DNA of 39,791 nucleotides. It comes from a virus. Positions within the stretch are counted from its first letter, which is position 1. Each line of letters begins with the position of its first letter. The position numbers were made by a program, and so were the translations under genes. Of the stretch, positions 13,514 to 22,296 are shown piece after piece. The stretch is taken from positions 1 through 39,791 of IMG/VR virus record IMGVR_UViG_3300007516_000048. One strand, given 5' to 3'. Below the pieces are notes generated by a model that was not told the origin of the DNA, made no database searches, and saw only the letters and a program-made list of their open reading frames with translations.

Positions 13514-14905
13514 ATGGCCATCTTTGGTCTATCGTCTACTGCCGATTACGAGGCGTATCGGAGTAAGAACTACCGTCGGTCTGTTCAGTACAGCTACCCG
13601 AAGGGTAAAGCACCACTTATGGGACTATTGAGTCTCATGAGTGAGGAGTACACAAACGATCCTGAGTTCAGCCACTGGGAGTACCGGTACACGTTACCGA
13701 AGACCCTCACGGCGAGTCAGGGTTCGTCTAAGGGTCCTATCAAGTCAGCGGCTGACGCGGATGCTGGTGATCCGATTACGCTGGTGGCTGATACGGAGTA
13801 CATCTTCTGCGTCGACGACGCCACGATCTTCCGCGAGGGGAAGGTGGTTGAGATCTCGCTACTCGACACTAGTGCTGCTACGCACCGTGTCACTGGCGTG
13901 GTCACGGCCATCACGGACCGTAGTGGGACTCCGAACAAGATCAAGGTGCGTGTGCTGGATGGGTATACAGCCCTCACTAATGGTATCACGAACGAAAACG
14001 TCGACCGGGCTTTCCGGGCCATCGGCTCCTCGTTCGCACAGGGCCGTAGTAACGTGACTGGTGAGTATGTGAAGCTTCCTACGAAGTTCACTAACCTCAC
14101 ACAGATCTTCCGGACACCGTTCAGCCTGCCTCGCACAGCGATCAAGGCACCGCTGGACTATGACAAGAGCGGACCGTACAAGCACAAAGCCAAGATCGCC
14201 GCACTCGACCATATGGTCGACATGGAGATGGCGTTGATGTTCGGCAAGAAGGATAGCTACACCAAGCCGATCAGCTCTGGTGACGAGGCGGTGGCCACGA
14301 CCGGCGAGGGTATGATTCAGACGCTCACTGGCGGGTTGCTCTACTACCTGGAACAGTGGGAGATGGCCGCGAGTCCGTACCGGGGTGCAACCTCCACAGC
14401 GATCACTGCTGACAGTGATGACAACAAGCGTATCATCGAGAACACCGGTGGGACGATTGACGAGGACACGTACGACGGCTACGTCGAACGGGCCTTCCGG
14501 AAGACGAACAACGTCTCGAATGAGAAGCTGGTGTTGTGCGGGAATGGTGCCTTGCTGGCGCTCAACCAGATGTGGAAGTCGAAGACCAACTTGAACAGCA
14601 AGTTGCCGATGACTGAAACCTATGGGATGGACATCGTGTCCAGTGTCACGCCGTTCGGCACGCTCCACTACAAAACTCACCCTCTATTCAACGAGGATGA
14701 TGACTGGCGCTTCAACATGCTGATCGTCGATATAAATAACATCAAGTATCGGCCGTTGTCGGATAGCGACACCAAGCTGTTGACGCAGCGTCAGGCCAAC
14801 GACGCCGACCACCGGAAAGATGAGTATCTGACCGAGGCCGGGTTTGAGGTGTGGTTCCCTGAATCACACATGTTGATCAAAAACGTTCAGTCCTACACCC
14901 CTTAG
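13514..14905 (+). CDS. Major capsid protein (SU10-like)
   Basis: A 463-residue protein that should form the HK97-fold capsid shell. Supporting features are its length, position after the scaffold, and characteristic segments: HWEYRYTLPKT near the N-terminus, the A-domain-like TQIFRTPFSLPRTA and MVDMEMALMFGKKD, the later LVLCGNGALLALNQMW, and the C-terminal KTHPLFNEDDDWRFNMLIVD. These resemble the SU10 major-capsid family (PF17236, formerly DUF5309) found in podoviruses. No cleavage site is obvious. It is expected to be the most abundant virion protein; a terminator about 540 bases downstream closes its transcription unit. Confidence 0.88.
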   Translation: MAIFGLSSTADYEAYRSKNYRRSVQYSYPKGKAPLMGLLSLMSEEYTNDPEFSHWEYRYTLPKTLTASQGSSKGPIKSAADADAGDPITLVADTEYIFCVDDATIFREGKVVEISLLDTSAATHRVTGVVTAITDRSGTPNKIKVRVLDGYTALTNGITNENVDRAFRAIGSSFAQGRSNVTGEYVKLPTKFTNLTQIFRTPFSLPRTAIKAPLDYDKSGPYKHKAKIAALDHMVDMEMALMFGKKDSYTKPISSGDEAVATTGEGMIQTLTGGLLYYLEQWEMAASPYRGATSTAITADSDDNKRIIENTGGTIDEDTYDGYVERAFRKTNNVSNEKLVLCGNGALLALNQMWKSKTNLNSKLPMTETYGMDIVSSVTPFGTLHYKTHPLFNEDDDWRFNMLIVDINNIKYRPLSDSDTKLLTQRQANDADHRKDEYLTEAGFEVWFPESHMLIKNVQSYTP

Positions 14906-14908
14906 ACT

Positions 14909-15244
14909 ATGGCTGCCCTGACGTCAACTAACGTACGCACCATCAAGGCCTGGACCGAGGGGTCGGTGACTGGCAAGTTGAGAACGGTGCGTCGGGTGGA
15001 AGTACACGGTGGAGCATGGGGTGGTGTCACAAACACCCTCCCGGCTACCGCTTTCGGTCTCACTGTGGTTGAGGAGGTTACACCTCTTCTCTACGGTGCG
15101 AACAACGAGGCATACGCTCTGGTGCCGTCGCAAGATGGTACGCTGGTGTATGTGATGGATGGAGTCGGTGCGGGGTCTGCTCCGGCTGACGTGACACTTG
15201 CCGCTACTACTAGCGGTGGGTATTTCACTGTGAAAGGATACTAA
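14909..15244 (+). CDS. Small head protein, possible decoration protein
   Basis: A 111-residue beta-rich protein three bases after the major capsid gene. It has strands such as TVRRVEVHGGAWGGVTNTLP and GTLVYVMDGVGAGSAPADV, no Cys and no signal peptide. Position immediately after the major capsid gene and high content of Gly, Thr and Val suggest a capsid decoration (cement) protein. Its stop overlaps the next start by one base (TAATG). The assignment is positional. Confidence 0.65.
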   Translation: MAALTSTNVRTIKAWTEGSVTGKLRTVRRVEVHGGAWGGVTNTLPATAFGLTVVEEVTPLLYGANNEAYALVPSQDGTLVYVMDGVGAGSAPADVTLAATTSGGYFTVKGY

Positions 15245-15435
15245 TGAAGCGAAGCATTGACATCGTTAATCACCAGCCCATGCCGACGGACGGCACGCCG
15301 GTGACGAAGACGAATCAGTTGACAGCCCTGGCACACGACATGCCTGAGCGGAATGAGACGAACAGTACTAAGCAGTACAGCACTGGCTCGGCTCCGAAGA
15401 CTGGCCCGTGGGGTGCACGCGCCAACAACGGCTAA
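15244..15435 (+). CDS. Hypothetical small head-region protein
   Basis: A 63-residue polar protein beginning MKRSIDIVNHQPMPTDGTPV and ending GSAPKTGPWGARANNG. Rich in Thr, Asn, Pro and Gly, it looks largely unstructured. Coupled to the previous gene by TAATG, and its stop lies only seven bases before the terminator stem, so it belongs to the capsid transcription unit. Its first 12 bases (ATGAAGCGAAGC) also begin the micro-ORF at 812. Function unknown; perhaps a minor head or completion protein. Confidence 0.65.
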   Translation: MKRSIDIVNHQPMPTDGTPVTKTNQLTALAHDMPERNETNSTKQYSTGSAPKTGPWGARANNG

Positions 15436-15442
15436 CCTTAGC

Positions 15443-15477
15443 GGGAGGGGACGACAGCGTCCCTTCCCCTTTTTCTT
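15443..15477 (+). terminator. Rho-independent terminator after the capsid genes
   Basis: The arms GGGAGGGGACG (15443-15453) and CGTCCCTTCCC (15458-15468) form an 11-bp stem with one G-U pair and an ACAG loop. The U-tract CTTTTTCTT follows at 15469-15477 and runs straight into the ATG at 15478. It likely lowers expression of the tail genes relative to the capsid genes. Confidence 0.88.
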
Positions 15478-16197
15478 ATGACATACGGCAATTTCAAAAA
15501 GTACACAGCTGCGTTCCTCCAGCGTACTGCTGCCTCTTTCGTCAGCGATACGACGGATATTCTCGGTATCGCGATCAATCAGGCTCGTCGTGCGCTTGAG
15601 CGTATGAAAGACTTTGAGATGAGCCGTACAGCAGTGTTGATCACGCTCAACACGGATGGGAGTGCGTCGCTGTTGTCAACAGCGGTGTTGGAGAGTAATG
15701 AGGCGACGGGGGTGGATGTTAAGTCGTTGAAGAAAGCGTTCATTGCGTCGAGTAGTGGGGCGTGGCTGCCGATTGATATTGTGAGTCGGGACGTGCACGT
15801 GGAGCGAGTGAAGCGGGCCGCAGGGTCGCCGACAGCGACTAACCTTAGCGAAGCAGATGAGATCGCGTTGTCGGAACGGTATACGATAGTGCGATTTGGG
15901 CTTAGTGTGTACATCGTCCCGGCCGGTGCGGCAAACTATCTAGATAGCGCAACGGTGCAGGTCAAACTGGACGCTATCCGGTGGTTGGCAGATTATTCTG
16001 CGGATGAGGATACGGACTTCGTCCTAACCTACTGTCCCGATCTGCTGCTCATGCAGACGGTGAAGTGGTTGAATTTGTCCATGCGGGAGGATGAACGCAT
16101 TCCGGTGAGTAAGGAAGCGTTTGACTCTGCGTGGCAGGCTATGGAAGACTGGAACCGCTCGATTGCTTTTAGCGACGACGATGTGGACATGGAATAA
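15478..16197 (+). CDS. Head-tail adaptor (neck) protein
   Basis: A 239-residue protein at the head-tail junction slot. It starts MTYGNFKKYTAAFLQRTAAS, a form common to podovirus adaptor proteins that dock under the portal, and ends in an acidic tail (SIAFSDDDVDME). Intermediate segments (SMREDERIPVSKEAFDSAWQ) are helical. The start codon abuts the U-tract of the terminator with no Shine-Dalgarno between them, so translation must rely on read-through mRNA and an unusual, pyrimidine-rich leader. It overlaps the fibre gene by one base (TAATG). The adaptor call is by position and sequence feel rather than a motif. Confidence 0.75.
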   Translation: MTYGNFKKYTAAFLQRTAASFVSDTTDILGIAINQARRALERMKDFEMSRTAVLITLNTDGSASLLSTAVLESNEATGVDVKSLKKAFIASSSGAWLPIDIVSRDVHVERVKRAAGSPTATNLSEADEIALSERYTIVRFGLSVYIVPAGAANYLDSATVQVKLDAIRWLADYSADEDTDFVLTYCPDLLLMQTVKWLNLSMREDERIPVSKEAFDSAWQAMEDWNRSIAFSDDDVDME

Positions 16198-17288
16198 TGG
16201 CGACGTATAATACAATCACGACGCTGAAGGAGATCGTTACCACGACACCCGCGGACGCTGAGGCGGCGAGTAACCTCGCGGCTGCGGTGCGGCAGGTGAA
16301 GAGCTTTCTGCTGACGTATCTTGCGGTATCGCACAGTGACGGGGGAGAACTGTCTGCGGATAGTGTGGGTAGTAATCAGGTGCTAGACGGGTCAATTCCC
16401 GGCTCCGCGATAAGTGGGAATCTCACTGGTGACCAGATCAAGGCAGGCGAGATCGACAGTTGGCATCTGGCGTCGAATGCAGTACTTACCGCAGCGCTTA
16501 AAGACCTGCAAGTAACGGCGGCGAAGCTAGCGTCTGACGCTGTGGAGACTGCTAAGATCGCAGACGACGCGGTGACCGGGGCAAAGATTGCGGACAACTC
16601 CATCGCGCTCGTGCACATGACGGATAACTCTATCAGTGACGATGAGATTTCTGGCGTTAGCGGGAGTAAGCTAGAAGCAGGGACAGTCACGCCAACGAAG
16701 TTGAGCGAGGACGCGACGCTGGGTGCGAACCTTGGCCTGTACGTGGGAACGGCTACCGCTAGCGGTAACAAGCTGGCGCAGATCGGTGGGGTGCTGACTG
16801 CAACTATCGCTGCTGGAACGCCGAACGTGCTTACGTTCGCCTTTGCTAGTGGGGCAGCAAGCTCTACTGGAGTGGCTATCTTCGATCAGCGGGTGAGCGG
16901 AACGATCACGGCAGCCACGTTTGCTGATCGCGGACCGTGGAACAGGGTGTCTGGCGAGACAGTGTCAGAGGTGAGCGGTAACGACATCAAGATTCTGCAA
17001 GCTGGGACGTATCTGGTGCATTTCAGCGGGAACGGGTATTCGTGTGATGAGCACCAGAGTAAGCTGCAAGTCGGTGGAGTAGATAAGTCGTTCGGGTCGA
17101 TAGAGTCTGCTCCGGTGGGCGCGCAGACCGCTTCGACTGGGTGGATAACGCTTGCGTTGAATATCGACGACTTGCTCACAGTTCAGAGTGCCTCAGCAGC
17201 CGTGACTGTAGCAACTTATGGGCAGGGCTACGCTGGCGTGTTAGCGAACGCACGCTTTGGTCATGTAATCCTCATCAAGCTGAACTAA
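16197..17288 (+). CDS. Tail fibre with repeats and C1q-like tip
   Basis: A 363-residue protein with a repetitive middle in which short units such as ETAKIADDAVTGAKIADNSI recur, typical of trimeric beta-helical fibre shafts. The N-terminal segment (TTLKEIVTTTPADAEAASNL) probably attaches to the tail. The C-terminal 150 residues resemble a C1q/TNF-like jelly roll (AGTYLVHFSGNGYSCDEHQS; ATYGQGYAGVLANARFGHVI), a common receptor-binding tip. Coupled to both neighbours by one-base TAATG overlaps. Expected to bind host surface glycans or proteins; the exact receptor is unknown. Confidence 0.85.
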   Translation: MATYNTITTLKEIVTTTPADAEAASNLAAAVRQVKSFLLTYLAVSHSDGGELSADSVGSNQVLDGSIPGSAISGNLTGDQIKAGEIDSWHLASNAVLTAALKDLQVTAAKLASDAVETAKIADDAVTGAKIADNSIALVHMTDNSISDDEISGVSGSKLEAGTVTPTKLSEDATLGANLGLYVGTATASGNKLAQIGGVLTATIAAGTPNVLTFAFASGAASSTGVAIFDQRVSGTITAATFADRGPWNRVSGETVSEVSGNDIKILQAGTYLVHFSGNGYSCDEHQSKLQVGGVDKSFGSIESAPVGAQTASTGWITLALNIDDLLTVQSASAAVTVATYGQGYAGVLANARFGHVILIKLN

Positions 17289-19207
17289 TGGCAAGAGACT
17301 TAGTCAGTCCCACGCCAACCCTCCACCTTGGCCAGTCTGGCGGGATGGACTACTCAACCCCGCCGCACTTGCTCGACCAGCAGAAGTGGCGGATGTTGAG
17401 GAATATCCGGCAGGGTTGGTCGTTGGAACAAGTTCCGCGACTGCTGGAGCTAGTTACCGTGGGCTCCTATCCGGTGCAGGGTGTGGCGGCAGCGCCAAAC
17501 CAGTCAGCGAATAGAGGTCTGTGGTTGGCGTGGGACGACTATAATCTCTATCAGGTGTCTTCAAGTGCCGCTACGGTGCTGGATACAAATACTGGTGAGC
17601 CGTGGAGCCGTATGTCCATCGCGCGACATAACGACTATCTGTTCTACTGTAGCAACTCTCAGCCGAAGTTTACGGATGGCGCGGTGGCGTGGAACCTCTG
17701 GGACCAGCGGAAGTGCTTCACAAAGCACAATGGTGCACTGTCGATTGGTGATGGTGCGTTTGCTCCAGAGCCGTTCTACACGCTGGTAGGTGGAGCGTAT
17801 GTCTTCGACGACGATCTAGGGCATTCGTTCACGTGGACGACCGGGACGAAGTACCGGGTGTACGCTACCAACGCCAGGCTGTTTCCAAAAGGTAGTAGTG
17901 TGAAGGTAGTGCGTTCGTGGTACGAGGGAGCGGCCTCCGTGACTAAGACGCTGACTGGACTAGTGCTGGAGACCGAGCTTGACTACATCGTGGTTAATGC
18001 GACGAACACGGTAGCGAGTGTGCCGAATTACGGCACACAGACTGAGCCAACAGTCAGCGCTGACCCACCGTGGCTTATCACCTCCACGGATATGCCGAGT
18101 GTGCCGGCTGGACGGTACTGCACAGTGTTCTTCGACCATGTAGTGGTGGCGGGGTTGGTCGGCAACCGGAACGTGGTGGCATGGAGTGATGTGAACAACT
18201 ATGCGGAGTTCATCCCGGATAGCGACAACGAGGCGGATACGTTCGTATGCACAGAGCATCAACGGATAGATGACCTCGCGACCGGTATCACGGGGATACA
18301 GCACCTTGGTGACAGCTTGCTGGTCTTCACGCCTAGTTGTGTGTACGAGATGACGTACACTGGTTTGCCTAGGGTTATGCACGTCCGGCCGCTGATTAAG
18401 GATGTAGGGAATGGGTTGCCGTATGCTACAGCCGGCTTGGCGGACAGCGTAGTGTGGTTTGACATCCACCATGGTTCATTCTTCATGTACTCTCAGAGCA
18501 GCGGATTGCAGAATGTTGGGGCAGCTGTTTCGGAGTACTTTGTGGACACCCTTACTACTAGTACAGCAAACGCTCGACTAACATTCTCCTTCGTGGATCG
18601 GGAGGCGTCTGAGGTTGGCTGGTGGTTTATCGGGGCTGGTGATACGTACAATGCGGTAGTTTACAACTATACGAATAAGACGTGGTCTGTGCGGACTGCA
18701 CCAGTCTACGTGAACTCACACGGAGTGGTCCCGGAGCGGGCTAAGACCGTATCGGAGTTGACAGCTGCTGTGAGTACGTACACTGGGCATGTGGAGGATC
18801 TAGACGAGACGGGAGAGGGAGGGCACATTCTGCATGGTGGAACGACTAGTCTCTACAAGGCTACGTTCACCGGCTCTCCGCTGACGCACGACGCTATCCT
18901 TGTCGAGACTGGGGATATGCTGTTTGGCACGCTGGAGGGGATGAAGGAGGTTAGTAGGATCATCCTTGCGGTGGCCGGCACGCATAGTGGAGTGAAAGTG
19001 GAGGTGAGTGCTAGAGATAGGATTAGTGATACAGTGACGTACGTCAACTGTGGTACCTGGAACACCACTCTTCCTGAAAAGGCGTTGACGTTCCCGGTGC
19101 AGGCTGGCCGAGTGCTGCGCTACCGCTTCACCCCACAAGGTGATGTGAAGAGCTTCGTATTTCACGGTTATGAAGACAATGTTGTACAGACAAGGGCGAG
19201 GCGATAG
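17288..19207 (+). CDS. Tail/neck structural protein, 639 residues
   Basis: The ATG at 17288 overlaps the previous stop (TAATG). The protein is beta-rich throughout with repeated strand-turn-strand phrases (HNDYLFYCSNSQPKFTDGAV; GYPYATAG-like LPYATAGLADSVVWFDIHHG), which suggests a beta-propeller or gp10-like head-tail stabilisation or tail-hub protein. Segments such as RYCTVFFDHVVVAGLVGNRN and NVVAWSDVNNYAEF are typical of podovirus tail proteins in the gp10/stabilisation group. No enzymatic motif is visible. Its 3' end overlaps the GNAT gene by 38 bases. Structural role is confident, the specific identity is not. Confidence 0.75.
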   Translation: MARDLVSPTPTLHLGQSGGMDYSTPPHLLDQQKWRMLRNIRQGWSLEQVPRLLELVTVGSYPVQGVAAAPNQSANRGLWLAWDDYNLYQVSSSAATVLDTNTGEPWSRMSIARHNDYLFYCSNSQPKFTDGAVAWNLWDQRKCFTKHNGALSIGDGAFAPEPFYTLVGGAYVFDDDLGHSFTWTTGTKYRVYATNARLFPKGSSVKVVRSWYEGAASVTKTLTGLVLETELDYIVVNATNTVASVPNYGTQTEPTVSADPPWLITSTDMPSVPAGRYCTVFFDHVVVAGLVGNRNVVAWSDVNNYAEFIPDSDNEADTFVCTEHQRIDDLATGITGIQHLGDSLLVFTPSCVYEMTYTGLPRVMHVRPLIKDVGNGLPYATAGLADSVVWFDIHHGSFFMYSQSSGLQNVGAAVSEYFVDTLTTSTANARLTFSFVDREASEVGWWFIGAGDTYNAVVYNYTNKTWSVRTAPVYVNSHGVVPERAKTVSELTAAVSTYTGHVEDLDETGEGGHILHGGTTSLYKATFTGSPLTHDAILVETGDMLFGTLEGMKEVSRIILAVAGTHSGVKVEVSARDRISDTVTYVNCGTWNTTLPEKALTFPVQAGRVLRYRFTPQGDVKSFVFHGYEDNVVQTRARR

Positions 19208-19661
19208 ACAGCCGTATAAGCTCCATCTGCTTACCTCGTTGGACGAGTTTATGGAACACGTCTCGTTCATTCGAGAGGGGTTTGATACGCTGGAAGAGCT
19301 CGTACGTGTGTCATGGGATGACTTTGCTGGACAGGTATTGCAGGTTGTAAGCGGGAAGATGGAGGCAGTGTTCGCTGTGTTTTTGTCTAAGAACGACAAG
19401 CCACTGGGATTCGTGATGGTGGTGGATGACACGGCTGGCAGCATTGAGAAGGTAGCACTAATATATGCTGCGTACAGCAATGGCAAGTATGTCGGTGCAG
19501 CAGATGAGGCGGTGCATTATGCAGAAGAGTGGGCAACGGCGAAAGGCTTTGACAAACTTAGAGCATCAAGCAGACGTATGAATGGCGCAGCAATGAAACT
19601 GTTCAAGAAGAAGTTGCAATTCAAACCGGCCTTCATCGTATTTGAGAAAGGACTAAAGTAA
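19170..19661 (+). CDS. GNAT-like acetyltransferase
   Basis: A 163-residue protein with a GNAT-like order of elements: early helix (DEFMEHVSFIREGFDTLEEL), central strands (EAVFAVFLSKNDKPLGFVMV), an acceptor region (IEKVALIYAAYSNGKYVGAA), a long helix (DEAVHYAEEWATAKGFDKLR) and a final strand with FKPAFIVFEKGL. Virion-region GNAT proteins are common beside podovirus tail genes, where they may acetylate a phage or host protein. The Gly-rich acetyl-CoA loop (V/I-x-x-x-x-R/Q-x-x-G/A) is degenerate here (YSNGKYVGAA), so activity is uncertain. It overlaps the previous gene by 38 bases. Confidence 0.7.
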   Translation: MKTMLYRQGRGDRQPYKLHLLTSLDEFMEHVSFIREGFDTLEELVRVSWDDFAGQVLQVVSGKMEAVFAVFLSKNDKPLGFVMVVDDTAGSIEKVALIYAAYSNGKYVGAADEAVHYAEEWATAKGFDKLRASSRRMNGAAMKLFKKKLQFKPAFIVFEKGLK

Positions 19662-20797
19662 TGGACTGGAAAGACTTCTTAGAAACAGCGGAGTATGTTG
19701 TTGCGGTGACGAAGGCGGAGTACCCGGGTGGGGAAGGTGTGATGTGCGGAGGTGGGGGAGGTAGTAGTGGTGGTTTTAGTCGCACTGGTACCGGACTGCA
19801 CGAGCGGTATATGACTATACCGAGCGGGCTTAACGATTTAGTCACGCAGAATGCACAGAATGCTGGAACAGACCCAGCGCTGTCTGCGTTGCAGTCGACT
19901 CTGTTTAGCAACCTCATGACGGCTGCACCAGAGACACAGCCGGGGTATAGTAATCTGCTCAGTCTCTCTGGGACAGATCCAACTTCATATGATGGCAAGT
20001 CTTCACTCGCATCGGTGGCCCGGCGTGATCCCTATGGTGGATCGTTCGAAGCGGATACGGAGGCAGCGTACCGGAAGCGTGCGGGGGATGCAATGGCTAT
20101 GGCTGAGACTGGACCGCAAGCAGTTCGAGGCGGAGGGGCACGGAGTGGTATTGCGCAGGGAGTGATGAGCGAGAGACTAGCGCAGGGGAGAGGGGCAGAA
20201 GTACGGCAGGCGCAGCAACAGGATGTAGGGAACGTGATGAACGCGTCCATGGGAATGGCAGGCGTTGAGGGTCAGCGGACGAACAACGTGTTGCAAGCGA
20301 TCAGCGGTATCCTTGGTATTACTGATAGTGTTGGCAACCGTGGGTTGGCTGCGGGTAAGCAGTTAGACTTCAACAAGCTGAACAATCTCCAACTACTCCA
20401 GCTCGCGTCTACGCTGCAAGGCCAGACGAATGACAAGCAGACTGACAACTTCTCTGGAAGCGGCGATCAGAGCGGATGGCAAGGCGGTATCAGTTGCTGC
20501 TTTATCTTCCTTCAGGCGTTGAATGGACGGTTGCCCTGGTACATCAACCTGGCAAGGCGGGACTTCTACACGCCGGTTCGGCGAAAGGGGTATAAGTGGA
20601 TGAGCACGTGGCTTGTGCCTGCGATGAAGCGCTTTGCGCTCGTACAGCGGGTGGTGAACTTCGTGCTAATCAAGCCGTTCCTGCACTATGGTGCCTACAT
20701 CTACGGAGACAAATCATCGAAGCAGTCGAGTGCCATGTTCGCACCGTACTGCAAAGCTTGGCTCGCCCTATGGGGTGCGCTAGGGAAGGTAGTGTAA
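19661..20797 (+). CDS. Internal virion/ejection protein candidate
   Basis: A 378-residue protein with a Gly-rich low-complexity stretch at the N-terminus (MCGGGGGSSGGFSRTG), a helical, Gln/Ala/Arg-rich middle (GRGAEVRQAQQQDVGNVMNA) and a hydrophobic, Cys/aromatic C-terminal domain (CCFIFLQALNGRLPWYINLA then RRDFYTPVRRKGYKWMSTWL). The last domain recurs in podovirus pre-ejection genes and may contact membranes. Its position directly before two more internal proteins and the giant protein supports an ejection role. TAATG overlap with the GNAT gene. Confidence 0.7.
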   Translation: MDWKDFLETAEYVVAVTKAEYPGGEGVMCGGGGGSSGGFSRTGTGLHERYMTIPSGLNDLVTQNAQNAGTDPALSALQSTLFSNLMTAAPETQPGYSNLLSLSGTDPTSYDGKSSLASVARRDPYGGSFEADTEAAYRKRAGDAMAMAETGPQAVRGGGARSGIAQGVMSERLAQGRGAEVRQAQQQDVGNVMNASMGMAGVEGQRTNNVLQAISGILGITDSVGNRGLAAGKQLDFNKLNNLQLLQLASTLQGQTNDKQTDNFSGSGDQSGWQGGISCCFIFLQALNGRLPWYINLARRDFYTPVRRKGYKWMSTWLVPAMKRFALVQRVVNFVLIKPFLHYGAYIYGDKSSKQSSAMFAPYCKAWLALWGALGKVV

Positions 20798-20798
20798 T

Positions 20799-21680
20799 AT
20801 GGCTTATCCTGGACTTCCAAATTGGGGGTATGGGCTTAACTTACGTCCTGCAGACTTAGGGCTTATCCTAGGCAAGTTGGGGATTAAGAATCCGTACTCG
20901 GATATGAACGACGCGCAGATGGAGCAGATGCGTGCGCAGACGGCCGGCTTCACAGGCGCTGAGGAAAGGGCGGGTGCGTTGCAGCCGTCGACGTTGTCGA
21001 AGGCGCAGACGGAGGCAGAGTTTGCACCAAAGGTGGCACAGAGTGGGTTAGACAGTGACGTGGCCCTGAACAAGTACCGGGTGGATAGTAGCCTAGTTGG
21101 CGCGGCACAAGTACTACCCAATTTGATGAACTACACAACTGGCGCTTTCACCTCACCGTTTGGTGAAGAGATCATACGGCGGTTGCTGGGAGATAATGGT
21201 ATTGTGCCGAGCAGCACGGGGACAACGGATGGAGGCTTGCCGGCAGGTGGATTAGGTGCTAGTCTGGAAAAAGCCAAAGCAGGTAGAGCAGCGACTGAAG
21301 CGGAGAAGCAACAGACTGCAGAAGGTAACAAGGGGTGGCTGGGACAGGTTATACCTTCACTGTTAGAGAACGTGCACGGCGCGCTCGGTGGGACTGTGGA
21401 AGATCCAAGTCGTGGATCAACTTCACTGTTCGATGTTGGAGCGAACATCGCTGGTGGAACGCCAACGTTACTAGAGCAACCTATCCCACCTGCTGTCTTG
21501 GCTATTCTACAACGCTTGTTTGGCCAGCCGTCGGGTACTAGTCTAGGTGTGGGGATTGCCGCCCCGCCGCAGATACCGCAGACACCACAGACTAACGCAG
21601 TATCTCCACCCCAACAGCTAGACGAAAACCTCCTCCGTCAAGCGATGGAGCTTATCAGCCGCGACACTCAACGACGATAG
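20799..21680 (+). CDS. Internal virion protein candidate, 293 residues
   Basis: A mostly helical, Ala/Gly/Gln-rich protein (EERAGALQPSTLSKAQTEAE; EKAKAGRAATEAEKQQTAEG) without Cys-rich or catalytic motifs. Its C-terminus is Pro/Gln-rich (PPQIPQTPQTNAVSPPQQLD). The composition and position match podovirus internal ejection proteins that line the head core and leave with the DNA. I cannot name a specific family. Confidence 0.65.
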   Translation: MAYPGLPNWGYGLNLRPADLGLILGKLGIKNPYSDMNDAQMEQMRAQTAGFTGAEERAGALQPSTLSKAQTEAEFAPKVAQSGLDSDVALNKYRVDSSLVGAAQVLPNLMNYTTGAFTSPFGEEIIRRLLGDNGIVPSSTGTTDGGLPAGGLGASLEKAKAGRAATEAEKQQTAEGNKGWLGQVIPSLLENVHGALGGTVEDPSRGSTSLFDVGANIAGGTPTLLEQPIPPAVLAILQRLFGQPSGTSLGVGIAAPPQIPQTPQTNAVSPPQQLDENLLRQAMELISRDTQRR

Positions 21681-21684
21681 CATT

Positions 21685-22290
21685 ATGGCATTACAAGGAC
21701 TAGCACTAATCGCATTACAGGCCATCATGAAGGGTCTGGAGAAGGGCACAGCGTCTCAGAAGGCGTTCATGAACCTTAATCCAACCGGCGTGGGACAACA
21801 GGGAATGGGACAAGGTGAGATGCAGCCGATGGGTGGAGACATGGAACCCGGTATGGGCCAGATGAACGCAGGATTCGATCAGAGTAGCATCTTTGGTGGG
21901 TCGGCTGAAGGTGGTGCTGGGGATATACTTGCCGGCATGGCAGGCGGTGCAGCAGGTGCGGCAGCAGGCGGTGCGGGTGGTATGACGCTGGGCGACTGGA
22001 GCAAGGGTGCAGGTGGGGCGTTTGGAGAGACGTTGCCAGAGCAAGGCGGCGGCTTCTTTGGTCAGCTTGCGAGAGGTGCAACAAGCGGGGAAGGCGGCCA
22101 AGGTTTCGCACAAAACCTTGGTGCATTGGCTGTGAATAACGCTAAGCCGCTAGAGTTACCACAAGCGCCAGACATGGGACAAGGGTTGCAGATGCAGAAC
22201 CTCGGCGGCGGCGGACCACTCATGGCAAGCCAGCAGTCTGCCGGACCGTCTCCACAACTACTCGCAGCGATGCTGCGATACTTCCAATAG
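21685..22290 (+). CDS. Gly/Met/Ala-rich internal virion protein candidate
   Basis: A 201-residue protein of very biased composition: Gly, Met, Gln and Ala dominate (MGGDMEPGMGQMNAGFDQSS; GMAGGAAGAAAGGAGGMTLG). It begins with a short hydrophobic/helical segment (MALQGLALIALQAIMKGLEK). Low-complexity proteins of this kind occur among podovirus ejection proteins that must unfold to pass the portal. It lies four bases after the previous gene and six before the giant gene. No family recognised. Confidence 0.65.
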   Translation: MALQGLALIALQAIMKGLEKGTASQKAFMNLNPTGVGQQGMGQGEMQPMGGDMEPGMGQMNAGFDQSSIFGGSAEGGAGDILAGMAGGAAGAAAGGAGGMTLGDWSKGAGGAFGETLPEQGGGFFGQLARGATSGEGGQGFAQNLGALAVNNAKPLELPQAPDMGQGLQMQNLGGGGPLMASQQSAGPSPQLLAAMLRYFQ

Positions 22291-22296
22291 AATGTT

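Noticed and set aside
13859-14680. 273-codon minus-strand frame opposite the major capsid gene
   Set aside because: Composition (Arg/His/Val-rich) is that of an antisense shadow, and the capsid frame is strongly supported.
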